This document shows positions 8,801 through 15,745 of a stretch of 22,715 bases of DNA, one piece after another. Below the pieces are notes generated by a model. It saw nothing but the letters and a program-made list of their open reading frames with translations, had not been told where the DNA came from and did no database searches. Source of the DNA: Priapulus caudatus (taxonomy: Eukaryota; Priapulida; Priapulimorpha; Priapulimorphida; Priapulidae); contig NW_014578583.1 in NCBI RefSeq assembly GCF_000485595.1, positions 45,363-68,077 on the forward strand, read 5' to 3'. The number at the start of each line of letters is the position of its first letter. Position 1 is the first letter of the stretch. Position numbers and translations under genes: made by a program.

Positions 8801-9649
8801 ATAGGCCGATAGTTAGCTGGTTGAGCCTGGTTCATTCTGTTAACCGGTTTTATGTAAAGGAATTATTTTGGCTATTTTGAGTTGGTCCGGAAATTTCCCA
8901 CTGTTAAAAAAGGAATTAAACAAAATTGTTAAGACATGGGAAATAATAATGATGAGAGGCCGATTTATAAAATTTAGCTGGTACTTCATCGGGCCCAGTT
9001 GCCTTATTGACATTCATAGTTTTGAAGATAGAGTTGACTTCTTCATTTACAATAGGAGTCAAACAGATGGACCAGACTATGAAGATCTCTGCTGCGATTA
9101 CCGGTGTGAACCTAAACCTCCATGCCACATAAACCCATGCTTTTTTACGTGGTGTAGACGAGGCACCGTATGCAAGTAAGTACACTAGGCAACCACTAGC
9201 ACACATACTAACACAAACACATCTACAAATAATATGTTCATGACGCTACGTAACGTCAGGTCACGCAAAGGTCACGTAAGGGTCACGCAAGCGTTTCTAA
9301 ACCATGACAGCCGATGATTCAATAACGAATAGATTCCGATTTGATCAGTGTTGTGGCGATGTGTTTGGTGGATGTGTTGTCTCTTTAATGTCAGGAAACA
9401 GTATTTTGTACATTCACAATATATATCACACTATATCACAGCATTATACATATTACTGTAGATAAGCGCAATAACTGTTAAAGTTCACGTGTAATTAGCA
9501 GTTTTTAATTGGATATGCGAGTAATTTAAACCTGGTTGTCAACTTATTACCTGTGTACGACATTTATTTTCAGGACGGATGAAAATTGCCGGGGAGTATG
9601 CGTGGACAGGCCGCAGAAGGGTTCGAATGCATCACTGGCAAGAGGTTGA
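2743..9649 (+). CDS. G1: five-exon gene for a secreted cysteine-rich peptide
   Basis: Coding parts: 2743-2800, 3758-3799, 6115-6181, about 9076-9175 (or from 9056) and 9574-9649. All introns have GT-AG ends, and matching exons occur in the other copies. The predicted product is a small secreted protein: N-terminal signal peptide, short Ala/Pro/Asp-Met spacer, then 14 Cys (5 in exon 3, 7 in exon 4, 2 in exon 5), so it could be fully disulfide-bonded. N-x-T in exon 3 and N-x-S near the C-terminus are possible glycosylation sites. The C-x4-C-x5-C-x5-C-x3-C run across exons 4-5, with NPC, G-T-V-C and D-E-N, loosely resembles the EGF-like half of follistatin/SPARC modules; I do not recognise the family. 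One problem: exon 3 leaves phase 2, but exon 4 at the conserved acceptor needs phase 1, so the 3-4 junction is unresolved. The retrotransposon sits exactly there. Confidence 0.8.
2845..2974 (+). repeat. Minisatellite, 16-bp unit, in G1 intron 1 (forward arm)
   Basis: Tandem copies of GGTACCTATGTGTCCC with variants (CCCAGTACC, CCCAGGTACC). Because 16 is not a multiple of 3, the repeat reads as P-M-C-P-G-T-Y-V-S-type peptide in several frames, which should not be taken as coding. The same unit occurs inverted at 3428-3586. Confidence 0.95.
3428..3586 (-). repeat. Minisatellite, same 16-bp unit, inverted arm
   Basis: Tandem copies of GGGACACATAGGTACC, the exact reverse complement of the unit at 2845-2974, with variants such as GGGTACTGGGA. 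The 454-base spacer is AT-rich and featureless. The two arms could pair within the intron-1 transcript as a long imperfect hairpin. Confidence 0.95.
3758..3799 (+). CDS. G1 exon 2: short propeptide/spacer
   Basis: 42 bases between TTTGTGTTTTAG and GTAAGT, phase 1 at both ends. It encodes a Gly-Met-Pro-Thr-Ala-Gly start followed by a small internal repeat of D-M-P. The equivalent exon is 27 bases in G5 and reads A-E-G-K-P-P-Q. The length difference looks like an in-frame expansion of GACATGCCC in G1. Its last T joins the first GC of exon 3 to give the first Cys. Confidence 0.8.
4570..4662 (+). repeat. Diverged direct repeat inside the intron-2 insertion (copy a)
   Basis: GAGAATTTCGTCAGTCT continues through TGTGATT, GACACA, ACGAA and AAGTCAA. 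A diverged version with the same order of words lies at 5562-5649, about 990 bases downstream. The pair may be remnants of terminal repeats or of an internal tandem duplication. Confidence 0.55.
5562..5649 (+). repeat. Diverged direct repeat inside the intron-2 insertion (copy b)
   Basis: Partner of 4570-4662: GAGAAATTCTGTCAGTCT, TGTGATT, CACACAGCTC, ACGAAGAGA and AACAAGTCAAC occur in the same order with small gaps. Confidence 0.55.
5860..6058 (+). repeat. Homopurine tract then alternating purine-pyrimidine tract before exon 3 (G1)
   Basis: A GGGAA/GAGAA-rich strand at about 5860-5945 is followed by a GTGCGTGC/GTACGT tract at 5965-6058, ending 56 bases before exon 3. The same pair in the same order and place occurs in G2 (13911-14150), G5 (22455-22686) and, inverted, G3. 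It lies in an intron and encodes nothing plausible. Confidence 0.85.
6115..6181 (+). CDS. G1 exon 3: five-Cys segment
   Basis: 67 bases between TGTTGCAG and GTATGT. With the T carried over from exon 2 it reads C-S-C-V-R-W-P-C-E-P-G-F-H-S-C-N-T-T-T then P-V-C, spacing C-x-C-x4-C-x6-C-x6-C, exiting in phase 2 (AG). N-T-T is a possible N-glycosylation site. Length and Cys/Trp/Pro/Phe/His positions match G2 exactly, while most other residues differ. Confidence 0.88.
6182..6723 (+). other. G1 intron 3, left part
   Basis: Aligns along its length to the G2 intron at 14278-14687 (shared CTATCTGCCTCCATG, TGCCGTTCATTCACT and ACAGGTAAAATTAAATCGAG). It ends in GCTCACTTGTTTCACAG, the original acceptor of exon 4, now separated from the exon by the retrotransposon. 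I found no additional Cys-coding exon that would correct the reading phase. Confidence 0.6.
7011..7420 (-). repeat. Internal direct duplication in the retrotransposon 3' UTR
   Basis: On the plus strand, ACAGTAATCAAATGTTTACAT through TATTACAATTTATGTCAATG at about 7011-7090 recurs at about 7342-7415 with few changes. It belongs to the 3' UTR of the element; other genomic copies would show whether it is fixed in the family. Confidence 0.7.
7690..9060 (-). pseudogene. Reverse transcriptase domain, frame-broken
   Basis: Read right to left the fragments are collinear with a non-LTR RT. Near 9060-8916 is a segment with K-A-T-G-P-D-E-V-P-A-K-F. Near 8840-8660 are N-Y-R-P-I-S-L-L and Q-F-G-F-R-K-N-Y-S-T-A. 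At 8644-8459 is motif A, F-L-D-L-S-K-A-F-D-T-V-N-H. At 8466-8227 are motif B, G-V-P-Q-G-S-T-L-G-P-L, and the catalytic F-A-D-D. At 8214-7993 is the thumb, with Y-L-G-I-F-I-D. Below 7990 is the C-terminal Y-P-Y-L-T-Y-A-V-L-T-W-G. Stops and shifts between segments show it is dead, although the catalytic Asp residues remain. Confidence 0.92.
9076..9175 (+). CDS. G1 exon 4: seven-Cys segment
   Basis: Reads D-Y-E-D-L-C-C-D-Y-R-C then E-P-K-P-P-C-H-I-N-P-C and F-F-T-W-C-R-R-G-T-V-C, ending TGC-AA before GTAAGT. The conserved acceptor AG is at 9074-9075, matching 14687 in G2 and 21614 in G4, but using it requires phase 1 while exon 3 supplies phase 2, giving an early stop. An AG at 9054-9055, inside the retrotransposon after a TTCTTCATTT pyrimidine stretch, gives an in-frame extension of about seven codons. 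Which site is used, or whether a mini-exon is missed, is unknown. Confidence 0.8.
9176..9573 (+). other. G1 intron 4
   Basis: GTAAGT to TTATTTTCAG. Contains GTCACG words (AGGTCACGCAAAGGTCACG near 9258, GGGTCACGCAA near 9280) shared with G2. G2 has about 170 extra bases here (14835-14990) that G1 lacks and G3 retains. No coding signal. Confidence 0.7.
9574..9649 (+). CDS. G1 exon 5: C-terminal segment and stop
   Basis: Follows CATTTATTTTCAG. The first base completes a Lys codon, then T-D-E-N-C-R-G-V-C-V-D-R-P-Q-K-G, an N-A-S sequon, and TGA at 9647-9649. Phase matches the exon-4 donor. G2 has a recognisable equivalent at 15361-15414, ending earlier. Confidence 0.85.
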
Positions 9650-10020
9650 AAGTTTGCTTCGTCGTTCTAAGACGTTATCACGTGACCTCCCTCCACGCCC
9701 GGGGGATAGCAACACCCAATAATACAAGCATGTGATATCGGCCTGCCATCTGGTGTCGGACAACATAACAACTTTAATATATATGTTCTGGAGAATGCTA
9801 CTATTACCCAGTGATGTTAATTAATATTAAATATAATAATGGTAATATATTTTCTCAATAATTATTTTAAGTATGATATGACAATCATATTATTCAAGGA
9901 GAGTTTGTACTCCATGCATTCATGCTCAATAGCTTGTTTGAACTGCAATTATGCTTGCTGGGCAAAATGTTTTAAAATGTCAATTAATAATAATCTCTAC
10001 AATAAAAATCATGTCTAACT
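9650..10020 (+). terminator. G1 3' UTR with poly(A) signal
   Basis: About 360 bases, strongly similar to the G2 3' UTR (shared ATTCAAG, CTCCATGCATTCATG, GGGCAAAATG and ATTAATAATAATCT). The AATAAA signal is at 10001-10006; cleavage is expected 10-30 bases later. Confidence 0.75.
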
Positions 10021-10382
10021 ATCTAATCCTTGGTTAGTTTCAATCTTCTCACCAAACATGCACATAAATTAATTTTATACGCTTGTTTGTGCGTAAGTTG
10101 AATTTTTTTGCAGGACAAATAAGATTTTATATCGAATTTTTAACGTGATTTTTTGTATAAAATTATTTCTACTGTCAATAGACAAGGGACTATGAAAGGA
10201 CTAAACATGCAGAGATAAATGCAAAGGACAATGCAAATACAATGTAGGAGACAACAGTACATTATCTAAACAGTATGAACAATGTTATTGCCCACACTTC
10301 ATAAACAATGTTATTATCTAAGTAGGAAAAACAATGATATAATATGGACTTACTCACAACCAACGACTGCAGCATATGTTTC
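10021..10382. repeat. Duplicated downstream block (copy 1)
   Basis: No gene. Matches 15746-16100 after G2 (shared GTGATTTTTTGTATAAAATTA, ACAATGTAGGAGACAACA and AACAATGTTATTATCTAAGT). The duplicated unit therefore extends beyond the poly(A) site. Within this copy AACAATGTTATT occurs twice, at 10278 and 10306. Confidence 0.75.
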
Positions 10383-10452
10383 ACGCACGCACACACGCAC
10401 ACACGCACGCACGCATGCACACACGCACGTACGCACGCACGCACGCACGCAC
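10383..10452. repeat. (ACGC/ACAC)n microsatellite
   Basis: Tetranucleotide ACGC repeats with ACAC and ACGT variants, open in all frames on both strands; the resulting His/Thr/Arg- or Cys/Val-rich peptides are artefacts of the repeat. Confidence 0.95.
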
Positions 10453-10639
10453 GTACACACACTTATATATATATAAATACGAGGAACTGATATTTTCCCA
10501 GCGTGCTTGGCTAAGCCTACCTCCCCCTTCAGACACATCCCGCCCAACTTACAGTCATAACTCACAGATTATTGTAATAACAACACAACACTGCGAGTCA
10601 AGCAAGGAAGCTAACACGACTTTCTGCTGTATGTATTGT
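10453..10639. other. Unique spacer between repeat arrays
   Basis: Ordinary sequence without recognisable gene, transposon end or repeat. Confidence 0.4.
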
Positions 10640-11300
10640 ATCCTGAGTGTGCACGCACGCGTGTAGGCGCACGTGCGCTTGTACGTGCACGCACGCGTGA
10701 ATGCAAATGCGTGTATGTGCGTATATACGAACGCCTGCGGGTACGTGCACCCATGCGCGTACGTGCGCGCACGCGTGTAAGTGCACGCACGCGTGTATGC
10801 GCACGCATGCGTTTATGTGGATGCGCGTACGTGCACGCACGTGTGTAAGCGGGCGCATGCGTGTACGTGCACGCATGCGTACACGAACGTGTACGTGCGC
10901 GCATACGTGCATGCCCACGCGTCTATGCGCCCGCCCGCGTATATGCACGCACGCGTGTACGTGCGCGCACCCGTGTATCAATACCCGCACGCATATTCGG
11001 CCGCCCGCGTGTATGCGCACTACTGCTTGTACGTGCACGCACGCGTGTACGTGCACGCATGCGTACACGCACGTGTACGTGCGCGCATACGTGCATGCCC
11101 ACGCGTCTATGCGCCCGCCCGCGTATATGCACGCACGCGTGTACGTGCGCGCACACGTGTATCAATACCCGCACGCATATTCGGCCGCCCGCGTGTATGC
11201 GCACTACTGCTTGTACGTGCACGCACGCGTGTACGTGCTCGCATGTACGTGCACGCACGCGTGTACGTGCTCGCATGTACGTGCACGCACGCGTGTATGT
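10640..11300. repeat. 660-bp alternating purine-pyrimidine array with a 184-bp higher-order repeat
   Basis: Almost unbroken alternation of purine and pyrimidine, built from words such as GTGCACGCACGCGTGTAC. A 184-base block is duplicated in tandem (10861-11044 and 11045-11228), recognisable by shared interruptions such as GTATCAATACCC, ATTCGGCCGCCC and ACTACTGCTTGTA. It ends with a 32-base subrepeat (GTGCTCGCATGTAC). Such sequence is a strong Z-DNA former and carries many CpG and ACGCGT sites. Overlapping frames up to about 205 codons on both strands follow from the repeat and are not genes. Confidence 0.95.
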
Positions 11301-12377
11301 GCATCATCCCATTTTTAAGCAAAAATTACTTTACATAGCTTCTCAACACATTAACAAAGTAAACGTGCTCATCATATTTCCTTAAATACCTTCAATTTGC
11401 ATGTTTCTTGCACCAAATTGAAGCTCTTGATCTTCTCTATTCATGAAGGGTATGAGCCAATCACAGCTCATCTTATCTGATATGTGTTATACTCCCACAC
11501 ACGTGTTATATGCTATGCACTGTGAAATCAAGTATTTCTATAATATTTTGCTCCAGCTATGATCTAAATGTGCTTAAGCGCCCCCTATTGCTGATCACCC
11601 AACAGTGTAACAATTTTTGGCATCCTAAGCCAATAAAGGGCGGAATACATAGCAGATAGACAGACAGAAGGACAGCGGCGGCGCTACAATCGCATCGTGA
11701 CAATGATCAGGACAGACACACGCGCGCCTCGCATCTCATGATCAATTCTTGGAACCGCCGCAAGAGTTTCATAGCTTCCGTTTACTCCGCGGTTTCTCAC
11801 GAATTCAACAATAGGCTGGTAATTTCTGCGCGTGTGTGTCAGCATGCTAGCGCCGTAGTCTCTGTCCGGTCCGTATAGCTCTAGTACTGTCGTAGCCCTA
11901 GTACTATAGTACCGTCGTAGCTAGTAGTACTGTCGTAGCCCTTCGCTCCTTCCTCCTGCGACGAAGCACTACGAGTGCGTGTACATATGACGTACGTATG
12001 TAATATTACGAGAGCCCAGACCCTCTCATAACTTGAGATGAAGATGGAGATGAAAATATCACATTTGCAGAAGGAATTGCAATTATAGTGATATTATATG
12101 TTATATTAATGAGGAAAAGATACGTTTTTCATAGAAAATACATCAGAAAACGTACTTATCTAGCGGTCATAAACGGTAAAACCCAAACAAACATTTACAA
12201 ATGGGCGTTTGTTCTCTTGTCAAAGGCAAAGCAAATCGAAGCAGCCAATCAGAAGGCGCTAAATTCTTCGCTATGTTATACCGTTTGGGGAAAAAACGCC
12301 ACAGAATGTCGATCACGTGCTCCTCACGTGCTCACACCTATCTAACTTATAGACAGAGCTATTAGATATATACAGAG
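11301..12377. other. Intergenic region upstream of G2
   Basis: No gene found. At 11755-11865 lies a segment (ATAGCTTCCGTTTA, GGTTTCTCACGAA, GCATGCTAGCG, GTAGTCTCTGTCCGG) that recurs with inserted bases at 16709-16822. The 440 bases from about 11865 to 12305 are missing from that second copy. A short cluster of GTAGTACTGTCGTAGCCC-like repeats lies at 11880-11945. The frame at 12088-12345 has no protein-like character. Confidence 0.5.
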
Positions 12378-12440
12378 CTTAATCTCCGCTATTTCTCAGA
12401 AATTCTGCGGCGACGCGTGACTGCATATACGACCCATCAA
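12378..12440 (+). repeat. Upstream block shared by the G1 and G2 promoters (copy 2)
   Basis: Nearly identical to 2251-2312, including GCGGCGACGCGTGACTGCAT. It lies about 520 bases before the G2 ATG, as copy 1 lies about 430-490 bases before that of G1. Confidence 0.75.
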
Positions 12441-12599
12441 CTATACGCAGCCTTTGTCGATTGCGGATGTGTCCGTGGCCGAAAAGTCCGTCTACCGAGG
12501 ATGATAGGGGAAGGGGGGGGGATGTGCGGGTAAACTAGGATGTTTGTCATAGTCAGCCACTCACGGCTGTCACAGCCCGCCCTCATGATTCCACCACTA

Positions 12600-12862
12600 C
12601 CACACATACACACACACACATGCGCACGCACGCACGCACGCACAGGCACATACACACACACACACAACCACGCTCGCACGCACACACACAACGCATCCCC
12701 TCCACCAGACACACACGACAATACAACCACGTGACTCTGCGTTACACATAATTACACACACACATATATATAGAACGAGGTGAAATCCAGATCATACATA
12801 CAACCAGGTGATTCCACGACACGCACACACGCACGCCCGCACACACGCACGCACGCACGCAC
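12600..12862. repeat. CA and ACGC microsatellites upstream of G2
   Basis: CACACA and ACGC runs at 12600-12700, again around 12745-12760, and at 12815-12862 directly abutting the G2 leader. TATATATAG at 12761-12770 could serve as a TATA-like element, but simple sequence makes that weak. Confidence 0.75.
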
Positions 12863-12961
12863 GTAGTCGGTTACATCGAACTGCCTCTATACGTGGACAA
12901 CGAGACGGGACTATCTGATAGACTTACTTGCATCTGGTGAGATATCATCTACATTCCAACG
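12863..12961 (+). promoter_or_regulatory. G2 leader: putative core promoter/5' UTR
   Basis: Copy of the G1 leader (GTAGTCGGTTACATCGAACT onward), lacking the five-base TTACG insertion near 2670 in G1 and otherwise almost identical up to the ATG. Confidence 0.6.
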
Positions 12962-13016
12962 ATGAAGCAGCCAACTCTCCTTCTCATCACTCTATGCACT
13001 CTACTCGTTGTACTGG
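12962..13016 (+). CDS. G2 exon 1: signal peptide
   Basis: Eighteen codons plus one base: MKQPTLLLITLCTLLVVL, then a GTGAGT donor at 13017. Two differences from G1 exon 1 (Ala/Thr, and a shortened V-V-V-A end). It leaves phase 1 as in G1 and G5. A (TA)n tract follows five bases after the donor. Confidence 0.88.
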
Positions 13017-13022
13017 GTGAGT

Positions 13023-13060
<38 letters not shown>

Positions 13061-15414
13061 TTATATATATATATATAAATACCAGAAGTAGATAATAGGA
13101 CAGAGAGTGTGACTTCAATAACAAGGCAAATTCGTCATTTACTTAGCCTCTAGAATACCCACCCTACGATTTACTAAGGGCGTAACTCAACCAACTTGAG
13201 CTCAATCGTGACAGTACACTTCGGCCTAGCACGTGCGAAAAATTTCCGCCTATATACCCGCAATCCGGAGATCAGACAAAACGTACACACGATTTTGCCA
13301 TTGTTGGCCAGCAAACGAATGTATAGAACTGCTAACTTGAAACAAAAGGCAGCTACTGACGACTCTTGCTCCATGGCGAATGCGGTGTGGATACGAGAAA
13401 CATTCGCAAGCATGCTAGCGGAATGTACTGTTGTACGATTGAGCTCAAAGTTTGGTCGTAGTTACGCGTATTAAGATCGTGATTCAAAGGCTAGTAATGA
13501 CGAATTTCGCCTTATATTGAAGTCCCCACTCCTCGCTATTATCTAACTCTGATATATACTGTACATATATACAATAGAGCTGTAAATATCGATACGTTGA
13601 AAGACCTGCTTAAACTGACTAGTGAGAGCAATCGTAATAAGCAAATCAAACAAAGGAATATAAAATAAACAGTTTCACATTTCTTTGTTGCTGGCCGACA
13701 AGTATTTTAACATGTTCGTTAATAAAAACTAATTGTTGTGTTTTATAGGCTACAGAGCTGAAGGCAAGCGCCCCAATGTAAGTTATACAGCGTCATTCTC
13801 ATTTAGCGACTTATGTCCCACCAGTCCATATAATACAATGATCAATTAATTTCATGAAGCGTGCTGTTATAAAATAGTTGATGAAAGCAATCGTAATGTT
13901 AGCAAAATGAAAGTAAGGGAAGGGAAAGGGAATGGAGAAGACGAGAAAGGAATGGAAGGGAAGGCGGAGGGAGAGCAAGGGAAAAAAGGAGAGAGGGAAG
14001 GGGAAGGAAGAGAAGATGAATGAGAGGGGGGCGAGTCTATGGCGTATGGTACGTGTACGTAAGTGTGGCAACATGTGCGTGGCACGACTGCGGATACGTG
14101 GGCGGCGGCGTGTACACGAGTGTGCGTGCATTCGTGCGTGCGTGCATGCCTATATAGAAAGCGAGGATAATAGAAGTAAAGGGTTTACGCTGCTGTTCTG
14201 AATGTTGCAGGCTATTGCTTTGTGTGGCCATGTGATCCCAGGTTTCACTCATGTGACACAAGTACTGAGGTGTGCAGGTATGTACACCTACCCATTCTAT
14301 CTGCCTCCATGTAATCAGTGGCTATAAACACTTATATAAACAAGGATTTATATGTTCTTGATCTGATGCCGTTCATTCACTGATAGTATATATATATTAT
14401 AGCATAAATGTGTAAGTAATGCTATTTAGTATACATGGTGATATATAACATAGACCATGGCTCCCATCACACTATTTACTGATAGGCATAGCAGGCATAC
14501 GAAGGGAAGACACGAGGAGATTATTCATAGTATAGGGAAGTAATCTAGAGGCCAGGGAACCAATAAATAATAGCGTATTTTCAGCAACGTGATAATAAAA
14601 CAGGTAAAATTAAATCGAGATGAAAACGGCAGCGCAAGCGATAAACTTGTCCACAACACTAGGTAATGCTCACATTGAGTTTGACAGAGAGGTTTGGCTG
14701 CTGGACGGTCACACCGTGTGACGCCTAAACCTCGCCATGCCCACATAATACCCATGCATTTTTACGCTGTGTGGACGCGGCGCGCCGTATGCAAGTAAGT
14801 ACCTAGCAACGCGAAATCTCATCGCTGAGTTCCACTAGCACACTAACGTTAATGATTAACACGCTCGCTGCTCGGTAAGCGGCCGCTAGGGCCTATCTCA
14901 CTAGTCAGCTGTACGAAACGCGAGGCAGTCAAGGGCGTAAGCATGAACGACTGTATATCAAGTTAGCTAGGCACACATACTAACAATAACAGCATCTAGC
15001 AATTGAGTATGTTCATGAGCGCTACGTGTGACGTCAGGTCCCGCTAAGGTGTCACGTAAGGGTCACGCAAGGCGTTTCTAAACCCATGACAGACCGTAAT
15101 TCAATAAACGAATAATCGCCGATTTGCTCAGTGTCGTGGCGTTGTGTTGCTGGATGTGTCCCTTTAATGTCAGGAAAACAGTATTTTGTAACATTCAACC
15201 AATTTATACTATATCACAGCATTATACATATTACTGTAAGATCAGTGCAAATATACTGTTAAAGTTTACGTGTAATTAGGGGCAGTTTTTAATTGATATG
15301 GCGAGTAATTTAAATCTGGTTTGTCAACCTATTACGCTGTGTACGGGCATTTATTTTCAGGAGGCGGATAAAAATTGCCGGGGAGTATGTGAGGACAGGC
15401 CTCTGAAGGGTTAG
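12962..15414 (+). CDS. G2: second copy of the cysteine-rich peptide gene, frame breaks in exons 2, 4 and 5
   Basis: Exons by homology: 12962-13016, 13749-13777, 14211-14277, 14688-14794, 15361-15414. Exons 1 and 3 are intact; exon 3 has the same 67-base length and five Cys as G1. Exon 2 is 29 bases against 27 in G5, exon 4 is 107 against 100 in G1, and exon 5 carries one extra base near 15363, so as written it cannot give a continuous peptide. The flanking introns show the same kind of scattered single-base additions relative to G1 and G5, so poor base calling explains the breaks at least as well as pseudogenisation. Splice sites (GTGAGT, GTAAGT, GTATGT, GTAAGT; AG acceptors) are all retained. 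Confidence 0.7.
13022..13077. repeat. (TA)n microsatellite in G2 intron 1
   Basis: TA dinucleotides with three TTA interruptions, directly after the exon-1 donor. It is absent from G1, which has a minisatellite in the same intron. Confidence 0.95.
13083..13551. mobile_element. 469-bp foldback element, hAT-like, in G2 intron 1
   Basis: The left half (from CAGAAGTAGATAATAG) and the reverse complement of the right half (from CAGAGTTAGATAATAG) align for about 170 bases with small gaps. Shared words include GACTTCAATA, AAATTCGTCATT, TAGCCT, GCGTAACT, GAGCTCAATCGT and CAGTACA. A loop of roughly 100 bases separates the arms. The element is flanked by ATAAATAC (13075-13082) and ATATATAC (13552-13559), an 8-base near-match. 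CAG-type ends plus 8-base target duplications are the signature of hAT elements; because the flank is AT-rich the duplication could be chance. Two opposing frames of 79 and 92 codons inside are by-products. Confidence 0.75.
13749..13777 (+). CDS. G2 exon 2 (frame-disturbed)
   Basis: Between TGTTTTATAG and GTAAGT. Compared with the 27-base G5 exon it has three added bases and one missing base, so it delivers exon 3 in the wrong phase as written. The A-E-G-K motif is still readable. Confidence 0.7.
13911..14150 (+). repeat. Homopurine and alternating tracts before exon 3 (G2)
   Basis: Same pair of tracts as in G1 and G5. Against G5 (22455-22686) this copy shows almost no substitutions but many one-base additions, mostly G: GGGGGG for GGGG near 14027, TATGGCG for TATGCG near 14040, GGGCGGCGGCG for GCGCGCG near 14100. 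Confidence 0.85.
14211..14277 (+). CDS. G2 exon 3: five-Cys segment
   Basis: 67 bases between TGTTGCAG and GTATGT. In the Cys frame it reads C-Y-C-F-V-W-P-C-D-P-R-F-H-S-C-D-T-S-T-E-V-C. All five Cys and W-P, F-H-S and V-C are as in G1, but nine of 21 complete codons differ and eight of those change the residue. Confidence 0.85.
14688..14794 (+). CDS. G2 exon 4 (frame-disturbed)
   Basis: From the acceptor GAGTTTGACAG to GTATGCAA before GTAAGT. Words of G1 exon 4 (CCTAAACCT, CATGC, TTTTTACG, GTATGCAA) are present in order, but the exon is seven bases longer than G1 and stops occur in the Cys frame. Confidence 0.65.
14795..15360 (+). other. G2 intron 4
   Basis: Includes a segment at about 14835-14990 (with GGCCGCTAGGGCCTATCTC) not in G1 but present on the reverse strand in G3. 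The GTCACG words and CATTATACATATTACTGTA of G1 intron 4 are conserved. Confidence 0.65.
15361..15414 (+). CDS. G2 exon 5
   Basis: After CATTTATTTTCAG. One extra base near 15363 puts the recognisable D-K-N-C-R-G-V-C-E-D-R-P-L-K-G out of phase with the acceptor. In that frame TAG at 15412-15414 ends the protein eight codons before the G1 stop. Confidence 0.65.
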   Translation, partial: EADKNCRGVCEDRPLKG

Positions 15415-15745
15415 AGTGGCATCACCGCTCATAATACACGCATGTGATATCGGCCTGCATCTTAGTGTCGGATACATACAACTCTTAATATTATATGTTA
15501 TGGAGAATGCAGCAATTATCCCAGCTGATACTAATTAATATTAAATATAATATATGATAATAGTATGTTTCTCAATAATTATTTTAAAGTATGATATTTG
15601 GCATCACATTATTCAAGAAGAAGTTTGTAGCTCCATGCATTCATGTTCACTTACTTTGTTGTACTGCAATTATGCTTTCTGGGCAAAATGTTTAATGTCA
15701 ATTAATAATAATCTGTACAATAAAAATCATTTCTAACTATCTAAT
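15415..15745 (+). terminator. G2 3' UTR with poly(A) signal
   Basis: Aligned with the G1 3' UTR; AATAAA at 15719-15724 in the same context (CTGTACAATAAAAATCAT). Confidence 0.7.

Larger units (their letters stand above)
6731..9072 (-). mobile_element. 5'-truncated non-LTR retrotransposon (Jockey/CR1-like) with AAGAT-repeat tail
   Basis: A 2.3-kb reverse-strand element, absent from G2. Its 3' end is the pentanucleotide tail at 6731-6751 (AGATA repeats on the plus strand), and its truncated 5' end is near 9072. CAGACTA flanks both sides (6724-6730 and 9073-9079) as the candidate target-site duplication. It holds an RT pseudogene (about 7690-9060) and an AT-rich 3' UTR (6760-7600); the endonuclease domain is missing. 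A simple-repeat tail plus this RT type fits Jockey/CR1/L2-like clades, but the clade is inferred by eye. It disrupts the exon-4 acceptor of G1. Confidence 0.9.

Noticed and set aside
8868-9179. 103-codon forward frame ending in the Cys-rich exon 4
   Set aside because: Its first two thirds are the antisense of the retrotransposon RT. Only the part from about 9056 or 9076 belongs to the gene.
10598-11385. Overlapping open frames of 97-205 codons on both strands
   Set aside because: They exist only because the alternating purine-pyrimidine repeat lacks stop codons. Composition is restricted to Cys/His/Thr/Ala or Arg/Val, and all frames are open at once.
13174-13474. Two opposing frames of 79 and 92 codons in G2 intron 1
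   Set aside because: Both lie inside the foldback element and mirror each other because of its inverted arms; no domain resemblance.
13811-14131. Pro/Ser/Phe-rich reverse frames (also 22415-22684)
   Set aside because: Direct translation of the homopurine tract; composition-driven and within intron 2.
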